Of a stretch of 64,000 bases of DNA, positions 55,935 through 64,000 are shown piece after piece; the first letter of the stretch is position 1; the number at the start of each line of letters is the position of its first letter. The DNA is from Roridomyces roridus (taxonomy: Eukaryota; Basidiomycota; Agaricomycetes; Agaricales; Mycenaceae): NCBI GenBank assembly GCA_029378245.1, contig JARKIF010000010.1:1736001-1800000 (forward strand). Direction: 5' to 3'. The position numbers were made by a program, and so were the translations under genes. The notes beneath the pieces were generated by a model, which had not been told where the DNA came from, did no database searches, and saw only the letters and a list, made by a program, of their open reading frames with translations.

Positions 55935-58326
55935 ATGCACCCCACCCGCTTATCCGCCATTCTTTCACTTTTACTAGCATCTACCGTCGCTGGCCAGTGG
56001 TTCTTTGACCCTCCGCCGACTGTGACGCTGGACAACGCCACTTTTACGGGGACATCGAGCTCCCAGAACACCGACAGCTTTCTCGGCATTCCGTATGCGC
56101 AGCCTCCGTAAGCTCTTCTCCCTTCACTGATATTCCGATCACTAACATCCACCAGAGTTGGTGACTTGCGACTGCGACTGCCCGTACGAATCGCCAATTA
56201 CACCGGCAACTTCTCAGCCACTGCGTATGGGCCCTGGTGCATGCAACATGTCGGTTCTAAATCGGACATTCCCAACTTTTGCTCACAAGCGATGACCAGG
56301 AGATGTCCCTCGCCCAGCCCATCTCCTTTCCTACGCTGGGCGTCTTCTACGTCAACAGTACAACGGCGGTGACGTCGGCCGCGGGCACAGCGGAAGATTG
56401 TGCGTGCTGCGTATCGTGGAAACTGGCACTCATTGCTATCCTAGGTCTTACGGTCAATGTCATCAGGCCCAACACCGCAACTCCTAGCTCCCAACTTCCC
56501 GTTGTATTTGTAAGCGCCTCGAACCCGGTACTGGTACTCTGGGCGGCTCAGAATCGAGGTTTCGCAGTGGATCTATGGCGGTGGATTTGGGATCGGTGGT
56601 GCTACATTGCGAGATTGATTCCTTCTCCCATTGTTCTCTGAGCTCTTACAATCGTGACTTCAGCAACGGCGACGGGCAAGTGATAGTAGAACGCTCGATA
56701 GCTATGGGCCAGCCCGTCATATGGGTCTCGCTAAATCATCGTCTCGCCGGTAAGCCAATGCCCGACTCTGTAGGCTGGTCGCTCACTTAAGGCGCAGCCT
56801 ATGGCTTCTTGGCCAGCGAAGAGATTCGAGCGGCCGGTGTTGGGAATCTCGGACTCCAAGATCGTGAGTTCTTCCATCGAAACGAGATTTGATTGAAACC
56901 CACTGTATTTCCAGAGCGCGAGGCACTTCGTTGGGTCCAACGGTACATCGGTTCTTTTGGAGGCGATCCTACCAAGGTCACTCTGTATGTTCTGGGCTCA
57001 ATGAACCTCGGTGTTTGGGATTCACTGATTCAAGATGGGGCCTCTCGTCTGGGGCCATCTCTGCGTCCTTCCAGATGCTGACGAACGGTGGCAACAACGA
57101 AGGGCTTTTCTGCGCCGCTGTTATGCAGTCCGGCGCGCCCTTGCCCGTCGGAGGCGTCGAAGAAGGGCAAGCGTGTAAGTTTAAATCCAGTCTACATATC
57201 TTGTTTGTCTTTCATGCAAGGAAAACCAGACTATGATGACATGGTAGCGCGTACAGGGTGCACGAATGCGCCAGATACCCTTGAGTGCCTTCGTGCTGTC
57301 CCAGGCCCCGAGTTCAAAGCGGCGCAGGATGCGCTACCTGGATTTTTCGCGTACCAGGTGCGAGTCTCCGGCGATTTAGAGCAGGCTGAGGAGCTGAATG
57401 CGGATCCGGGCAGGGTCTCTGTGGTTATCCTTTCTTCCCGCACCACGACGGAACGTTCCTCGTTGACAACCCGCAAGCACTCGTCCGGCAAGGCTCAGTT
57501 GCCAATGTTCCCTTTATATCTAGTTCCTGTGATGACGAGGTGAGAGAATAGTTTTATTCCATCTGGATCCTACCTCGGCGAAAAGGGTACAGGTTTCTCC
57601 GTGGACTGTCCCAATAATGTGACGTGCGTTCATCTGCCCCTTCCATCTAGATTCGATGATGCATTTCACTTCCTCGCAGGACGGAGGCCGACTTTCAAAA
57701 GTACCTCAAAGACGTGTGCTTCAAGAAAGCGGACAATTCCACCATCGCTCAGTTGGCGGCATTGTACCCGGCCGACATACCCTCTGGTTCCCCTTTTAAC
57801 ACGTCGTATAACAACGCGCTCACACCGCAATTCAAGCGCATTGCTGCGCTCGTGGTAAGCCTTCATCCTTGGGTATCTGTAGTTCCGCGTGGAAACGAAC
57901 AAACCAGGGCGATACACTCTTCCAAGCACCGCGCCGATTCTTCCAGAACGCCTTGTCGGGGAAACAGATTCAATGGACATGCCGTACGTTTTCTTGCAAA
58001 CCACAACCACAACCAACCCATCATCCACTCACCCAGTGAGCAAACGCGTCAAAGACACACCCATCGTCGGCTCGAACCACGCCTCCGACCTCCCCATCGC
58101 ATTCGGCGGGGAGCTCACCGACTACGTGATCAATTTGGCCACAAACCTCGATCCGAACGGAGAGACAGTGCCGGGGTGGCCGGAGAGGAGAGCGGAGGCG
58201 CCGAATATATTGGTGTTTTTGGATACTTTCCTGGGCTTGGGGCCGAGGACAAAGATTGATCAGGATACGTATAGGGAGGACCAGATGAAGGCGCTGATGG
58301 CGTTGGAGCTGCAGTATCCGGTATAG
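55935..58326 (+). CDS. type B carboxylesterase/lipase, secreted
   Basis: Signal peptide MHPTRLSAILSLLLASTVAG, then family landmarks in order: SFLGIPYAQPPVGDLRL, DCLTVNVIRP, VVFWIYGGGFGIGG (oxyanion hole), VIWVSLNHRL, GNLGLQDQREALRWVQRYI and FGGDPTK. The nucleophile elbow is WGLSSGAIS. Then FLVDNPQALVRQGSVANVPFIS, a CDDEG acid region and GSNHASDLP with the catalytic His. The first exons are 55935-56107, 56156-56249, 56300-56399, 56445-56509 and one from 56568, in phase. Between about 56610 and 56670 I found no GT...AG pair that joins GGFGIGG to SNGDGQVIVERS in frame, so a lesion there is possible. Later introns splice cleanly. It would hydrolyse ester bonds outside the cell. Confidence 0.75.
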
Positions 58327-58368
58327 TTTGGTGATATAGCGGCTTACCTATTATAAAAGCTGTCCAGG

Positions 58369-59290
58369 AAAAAGCACAAGCACCGGGCAACCAACCTCAC
58401 CTCCCAAGCCCGAATCGAACGGCTCTTCGGTGTCTCTGGCTGATGAGCGTTGAGCGTCCAAGGCCGAGCATCCTCACTGGCCTGTTGTATGCGTGAGCAA
58501 ATGGGACAGGGATATGGAGTCTGGATCTTCTGATCACAAACACGAACAGGTGAACTGCGCGGAAGTTCAGGTAGCTGCCCCAGACGGTGGGTCGACTGGT
58601 CTTCTTTGGTGTGCGAGGTAGTAGTCTCTCGTGGGCAGACGCTCTAACCTTTGATCTCGTACCTCTACGCGTGAGACCAATCCCGAATAAAAAGGTCCAA
58701 TGAGAAACAAACATGCACGAAGAGCCGAATCGAACAGGTGGATCGCCATTGGCATACGGCCTGGCCAGTCTACTCTGAGTAGCCCAGCAAGAGCTGGTAG
58801 ACTGTGGACAGTGGACAAGTCGTACAATAAATAGCTCGAGGCCACTGAACTCGAGCTTTAGCTGCATGCGCCCTGATTTCAATGTCCACCCCACCTCGGG
58901 CTGAAACGGGAAGTAAGTGGTAAGTAAGCGGAATCGAAAGCCCTTATTATCGAGCAAGAAATGAGACCCTTCGAGAGTAATTATAAAAGGGATCTGAAGG
59001 GCAGTGAGTAATAACACCCAATCCCGAGTCGATCGGGCTTCAGTGTTGTGTATTTACTTTGACTGGTGAGCTCCACTTGCCATGGCTATCGACATCGATA
59101 TCAAATGCAGGTAAGGAGGTATTTGTTGACCCCGGCGAACGGGAATTAATTAAAGCTGAGCGCTGGCTGTCGAGCAATAAATTAGACCCGTCGAGAGGAC
59201 TCGGAGAATCGGAAGACCGCAAAGATGTAAAAAAGAGACGTACACGCTCAACCTGACAACGCTCAAGCCCGAATCGAACGGAGCTCCGGT
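58369..59290 (-). repeat. T-arm-like units, family A, minus strand (four copies)
   Basis: Cores near 58410-58422, 58725-58738, 59023-59037 and 59268-59281 read CCGTTCGATTCGGG or variants on the minus strand. ACACCGAA-type words precede and GGCTTGGG/GGATTGGG follow, as in the 12-16 kb array. A-runs on the plus strand (58369-58373, 58689-58693, 58985-58988, 59229-59234) put T4-T6 runs 34-40 nt after each core. Two copies also share GAGCTCACCAGT upstream. There is no protein gene here. Confidence 0.65.
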
Positions 59291-59443
59291 GTTTTCTTTC
59301 CTTCTTCAACTGGTGAGCTCAACTTTTGTGGACAGCATTTGGACGTCGAGAAGAAATGAATCACAATATAATAAGGTCCATTCAATTTTCAACAAACATC
59401 ATCGTGTGTCTACATTATAGCAACCTACATTTACTCTTCTCTT

Positions 59444-60475
59444 TCAAAACGACGCAGAGGGGAAAGCGGACTCGGAGGGGGCACTAAAAGGGATCAATGG
59501 GGTGAACGAAGGCACCCCACTGGCACTCTCCACCACTCCGCTTGCACTCTCCGTAGCGGAGGCGACACCACTAAAAGGGGTGAATGGGGTGAATGAAAGC
59601 ACCCCACTGGCACTCTCCGTGGGGAACCCAGAAGCCGACGCCGTAGCCGAGCCAGAGAACGGAGGGGTAGACGCGATCGTGGTAGGCGTGGGCAGGAACA
59701 CGAGGCAGGTGGTGAATACTACTTCGTCAGCGATGGGCTGTGGATTTGTGTGTTAGCTAGCTAGCTCTGCTGCAAGAATACTGCGGTGAGAGGGGACGTA
59801 CGGGAGTAGGTGCGAAAGGTCCTGGGGCGATTCCTGATGCCGATGCAATTGGGGCCGAGGCCGCCACGCTTGCGCTTGGGATGGGTGCCGAGGCTGAGTC
59901 GCTGGCAATGGCGGATACAGAGACTCCGCTGGTGGATGGAGTCGCGGATGCTGATACGGCGACACCACTGGCGGATGCAATCCCTGATGCGGACGCGGAG
60001 GCCTGGGGGGGTACGTCAGTCAGGTACGACTCGAATATCTGAAATAGATACTGACGGTCACAACCGGAGGAGTCGAAGTAGACAATCCGTCATCGTTCTG
60101 CGTTCATTCAATTAATTTTTTGAACACCGATGCGGAAAAGAATGAAGACGTACCGTAAAGGTGAGCGTAAGACACGTGGTGTAAATCCCTGCGACGGTGA
60201 AGCCACCAGTTTGAGTTGGCGCCGAGGTCACGGTTCCCGTGGGTGGGAAGGCGGTGGAGGAAAGGACAACTGCTGAGCCAGATGCCGTGGGGATGCTGAC
60301 GCCGCTGAGCGCGGTGGAGGATACGGCTGAGGGCCAGACTGAGGCCTTAGACTGAGACATGTGCGTCAGCCAGAGCGCGCGAGTGAAGCGAGCGAGAACT
60401 TACGGATGCAGCCACACGGGCGTCAGCGAGGCCCAGAGCCACGGCGGCACAAACGAACTTCAGGAAGGTGTTCAT
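59444..60475 (-). CDS. secreted Ser/Ala/Thr-rich protein
   Basis: Minus strand, five exons (60475-60404, 60351-60154, 60097-60056, 60002-59802, 59737-59444), 807 nt, 268 residues. It begins with a signal peptide (MNTFLKFVCAAVALGLADA). Almost all of the rest is low-complexity Ser/Ala/Thr/Pro/Val, with repeats such as ESASGV and SASGIA and a duplicated GVxSFTPxxPFS unit. Two short TTCL motifs (YTTCLTLTF and FTTCLVFLP) are the only non-repetitive parts. All introns are in phase 0. Probably a he­avily O-glycosylated wall or surface protein; no hydrophobic C-terminal anchor is seen. Confidence 0.7.
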
Positions 60476-61633
60476 AATTAGAGATGAGGAGTGAAAGTAG
60501 AAGAGGATGGGTGAGAAGTGATTGTCTCAGAGACAAGGCACGTCCTTATAAAGGCTGGGTAACATAATACTCCACCGTACTCCGAATCAAGTTTGGAGTT
60601 ACCGGAGGCTCGATTTACTCCACGACAGAAAGTGCTGCGCATTGCGAAACGCGGCGTTCGTTGAGCGTGATATGTATCACCGCCATTCTATCATTCTATA
60701 GTACTACTAGTATTCGGAAATGCGACAGTAGACAGCGTCAACGGGACGGTCCGACCAAAACTGGGGTCCACGGCTAGGCGCTGGCTGCCATGGTCGTGTA
60801 TTTCTGGTTTTCAACTGGCACGTGACATAGCCACAGCTGACGCCATACGTGAACCATTGCATATGCTCTGTGGAGACAGACACTCCACCACTTGCCACCA
60901 CCCATACGTGTCGCTTTCTGTCCGCCGACGTGGCGGATGCGTCAATCATCGCGGCTTTCTCAGTTCGGGGTAAGTAAATCATTGAATTGAGCAGTGCTAC
61001 TTAGTCCGACGGGCGGGCTGCTGCATCGCAACGCGGCGCCACAGGTACGGAGCAAGATTGCGGTCAAAGGTCAAAGGTCAAAGGTCACCGCCAGAGTTAT
61101 AATAGCGTAGATTTCATCACGGACGTTGAGCGCAACGTTCGAGGCTGTCCCGCCGGCGACTGCCATGAAGCCGGTCGCGGGATTGCCAAATTTGGATTGA
61201 GTTCAATCAGATATGATAATGCCCAAAAGATGCCGAGGTGACAGTCTGGGGTTGCGGCCGGAGGCAATTGGCAGATTTGGCACATCACTGCGTCACCTCT
61301 TAGCAACACACTCCGATCTTCCGGCCAATGTTTTCCCAGCTTCGCCCACGTTCTCCGACCCGGGCCTTCTGCGCAGCTGGTCTATGCCGCTCCACCAGCA
61401 CATCTTCCTCGTCACGAACAGGCTTTGACAATGAGGCCGTCTCTGGCAGCTTATCTACGACGCATAACATCAACGATCTACGCTCGGACGTCGACAATAT
61501 CCCACACGAAGATGCCCGGTGGCGTCCTTGGTAGCGATGGCGGGTGCACAACCAAGGACATTATAACACCACGGGCCCGGCCGTCGTCCCGCCATTCCTT
61601 CGAACTCCTCCCTGTCGGCGCGCGTGTATTGGG
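60476..61633. other. no gene recognised
   Basis: Promoter region of the minus-strand Ser-rich gene, then spacer. A TATAAAG stretch lies near 60547 in plus orientation; its relevance is unclear. Confidence 0.35.
61061..61088. repeat. GGTCAAA tandem heptamer
   Basis: About four consecutive copies of GGTCAAA. A minisatellite-scale repeat with no coding role. Confidence 0.75.
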
Positions 61634-62214
61634 ATGGGCATCCGAAGGTACTTCGTCCTAGCTAAGCCTCGCACTCACGTACTTATCCGTCATCTTTCAG
61701 ACCGACGGGCATTCCCCTCCTTCTCATCATCGTACCTTGTATAGTCCACACCACCCTCGGCCTGCCATTCAGCGCTCTCGGCACCCATGACCACATCGTC
61801 ACGATCGAATCGGAGGCCATGGAGATAACATGGATGAGCGAGCCCACCACCTCCACGACTCCGTGGTCAGCGTCCCCGGATGTGCTACCAATCATCATGG
61901 ATACGATTACAAACTGCGGATCCGATTCAACGCCAACGCCAATCCCAACCTCTGCCGCTTCCAATTCGAACTCCAACTCTACCATCGATTCCCTGGCCTA
62001 CGACCCCACATCCACCACCCCCGCAGGCCGCATCGCAAGGCTCGTCGCAGGGCCCATCGTTGCTGTTGGCGTGCTCGGCTTCGTTGCGTTCCTCGTCTGG
62101 ACGTTTGGGGGATTTCGAAAGCGGCCTGAGAGAGAGGGGGAGGATCTTGAAAAGGGTGTTCAGGAGGAATCGGATTCGGAGTGGAGCGAAGAGTGGGAGA
62201 AAACTACAATTTGA
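61634..62214 (+). CDS. small type I membrane protein
   Basis: Exon 1 is only 14 nt (61634-61647); exon 2 is 61701-62214. Together they encode 175 residues. The joined start MGIRRPTGIPLLLIIVPCIV forms a signal peptide that neither exon shows alone. A Ser/Thr/Asn-rich outer part follows (SNSNSNSTIDSL), then one membrane span near residues 125-145 (GPIVAVGVLGFVAFLVW), and an acidic cytosolic tail (DLEKGVQEESDSEWSEEWE). The layout resembles a small wall-sensor-like protein, but there is no WSC or other domain. Function unknown. Confidence 0.65.
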
Positions 62215-62654
62215 CGAAGAAAAGAAGAAGGCGGTCCACTTTCCTTGTATTACTTACCAGTGTTCATTCATTACCTTACTCCATAGTTCAATAGTTCAAT
62301 TCTGTATCCCTAGTATGTTTCTTTTTTCGTCCTCTTTCCGAAGGTCCCTCGACATCCATCCGAATGGAGGCCTGGAATCTGCCAGCCATGGATCTGTACC
62401 GTGTAAAGCGCGTACGTGGAGCTGGTACAAGGTACGTATCTTTGGCTGCGACGGCGCAGCAAGGGTTAAAATATCAGCCGGCCGTCGCAGAAATGGATCG
62501 CGGGATTAATTGCGAGCTATGGAACAGGTGGAGGAACGAGCATCAGTCAAATAAATAGCGGGTGGTGCGCGCCGGGCTGGTACAGGTGCACCATCGGTCA
62601 CCCATCTGCATCTCGGTCCTTGCCTGGCATCTCCTAGCGCCTCGATTGAGGAGG

Positions 62655-64000
62655 AAAAAACATTTACGGCTCCGACGTATGTACCAGCCTCGATTCGAAC
62701 GAGGGTTCCATGGCCAATGTGTCCAGCGGTAGTACCTTCTAATTGCTGGAGTATACTCACTTAAGTCTTACAGGTGCTTCTTCTGGGGTTCTAGATTTAC
62801 ACCAGCGTTCACTCACAGTTAACCAGCGCGATTGACGGCCTTGGAAAAAGGTGATGTAGCAGTAGTCAGGCCTCAGGTGTCATTGACTCGGTCTCGATTT
62901 GAACGAGAGTTTCCCAGCCTCTCTACTCCCGAGCACCATGGGGAGCTTTTCTGCTCGATGCTGGTTGGTTTGGTCTCTTGAGGGTGAGCAATGCCAAAAA
63001 CCCCCAAAACAAGGCGGAGAGTCACTGGATCCCGTGAACAGTGAATTGACGCCATTAAATATTTCATGGTTCGACCGACGGCCAGCCGTGACCCATGCTA
63101 CTTCTTAGATTCGACTGGGCGTAGTGGCCAGCTGGCGCCCTGGATTTCATTTCGGAATAGCCGCTGAGACCAAGGCAAAAAGTGGGATGCCGTAATGTGG
63201 GACATGGCCCGGGCTCGATTCGAACGAGAGCTTCACAGGCTACAGCGCGAGACTCATCGAATGCTCAGCTGCGTGTGGTGTCTTTGACTTGCTCTACAAA
63301 TTTCACTTTCCACTGAGTTTTGAAGGCGATTCTCCAGCTCGAGGAAGGGTGTCTGAGCGACATATTTGATCTCCCAAGATTCGGTCGACGGTGTCTGGTG
63401 GTAGATTGAACGTCCTGTCCACCGAGACCTCCAAATCGACGAATCTCCCTGCTCGTTCCTTCCCCACGTACTCCACGTCCAGCTCCCGGCATCCCTCAAG
63501 CGAGATTTTTGACTGGAAGATGCTGTGCGCTGTCAACTCACGCCTCTATGAGATTCCAAAACACCTCAGAGGGACTTTCAACGAGGATATCGGTCCAGAG
63601 CGAGGGAGTAGCCACGGCGATTTGGGTCCACGAGCGACAGATTTGCAGGAGTTCCATAGGGGCGGTGAAAGCGCGGGTTTCCGTCGACGTCCACAGTATA
63701 CTGTATCTCACATGCCATACTATCATTATATGGCGGGTTCAAAACATACTGGTTCAGTCATTGGAATTCCATCCTACAACGAATGAGTCCCTTGTGTCGG
63801 TTCCGGACAAACAACTCACCGCAAGGCGTCGGGAGAAACGATTCTCTGTTCAACCATCTTGTAGCACTTGGCCCAAATCCTAGCTGCCAAAACGACCGAT
63901 CTCATGCGCTTAGATTGAGTGTAGTCCATTGTCGATTGAGGGAAAATAAGTAAATACTGGCTCCGACGTATGCACAGCCTCGATTCGAACGAGGGTTTTC
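62655..64000 (-). repeat. T-arm-like units, family B, minus strand (four copies)
   Basis: Cores at 62688-62704, 62892-62908, 63214-63228 and 63978-63994 read CTCGTTCGAATCGAG on the minus strand; the first and last are perfect 17-nt T-arm folds. Plus-strand A-runs (62655-62660, 62845-62849, 63177-63181, 63943-63946) place T-runs 31-46 nt downstream. The first and last copies also share the word GGCTCCGACGTATG (plus strand), so the conserved unit extends at least 25 nt past the core. The last copy touches the end of the window. Confidence 0.6.
63538..63726 (-). pseudogene. F-box-protein-like fragment
   Basis: A minus-strand frame contains ELLQICRSWTQIAVATPSLW, very like the stretch after the F-box in the many agaricomycete F-box proteins (LLxVCRRWRxIALSTPxLW). 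The frame stops soon after, and no start or leucine-rich part is joined to it. Could be one exon of a gene continuing nearby, or a relic. Confidence 0.35.

Noticed and set aside
61061..61088. AGGTCA-like direct repeats resembling nuclear-receptor sites
   Set aside because: Fungi lack nuclear receptors; this is simply a GGTCAAA tandem repeat.
43167..63800. Repeated PRFER/SFESR peptides in short frames
   Set aside because: These are translations of the T-arm-like motif and its complement, as also seen in spurious frames antisense to tRNA genes.

Overview
The window comes from a filamentous basidiomycete, most likely an Agaricomycete. The protein-coding genes are split by many short introns (46-65 nt, GT...AG), including a 15-exon malic enzyme with a 16-nt exon. 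Several families are typical of mushroom-forming fungi: a MYND-finger protein, a DUF6593-like protein, and an NLR-like ATPase with TPR repeats. Splice models below were built by eye from splice motifs, frame continuity and family motifs. Models whose summed exons divide by three are stated with exon coordinates.

Layout. 1-9.5 kb is mostly non-coding: one exon of an unknown protein, clusters of a TGCGG motif, a palindrome, a tRNA-like relic and a small membrane protein. 9.9-12.1 kb holds a broken short-chain dehydrogenase, a duplicated segment and an intact EB1 microtubule plus-end protein. 12.2-15.7 kb is gene-free and carries an array of at least 12 copies of a T-arm/B-box-like motif. 16.1-18.5 kb is malic enzyme. 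18.5-25.9 kb is poor in genes, with a 174-aa putative mitochondrial protein and GGTAGC-rich blocks around a tRNA-like sequence. 25.9-31.9 kb has the MYND protein, a frameshifted duplicate of the 174-aa gene, a damaged arylsulfotransferase-family gene and a small secreted protein.

32.98-43.09 kb is one NLR-like gene split by a complete, apparently very young Ty3/gypsy chromovirus (34512-41165). Its LTRs look identical and it has perfect 5-bp target duplications. It also has a textbook -1 frameshift signal between gag and pol and a Tf1-like self-priming arrangement. 44.2-52.4 kb has a small membrane protein, a GH3 beta-glucosidase remnant with a G25 run, repeats, a DUF6593-like gene and a two-finger GATA-type factor. 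54.7-62.2 kb has two Ser-rich secreted/GPI-like proteins, a type B carboxylesterase and a small type I membrane protein.

The most unusual signal is a dispersed family of about 31 short motifs folding like a tRNA T-arm (CCGTTCGATTCGGG or CCTCGTTCGAATCGAGG), on both strands. In about 27 of them a T4-T10 run starts 30-46 nt downstream. That is the layout expected for RNA polymerase III B-box plus terminator units. I recognise no named element with this structure.
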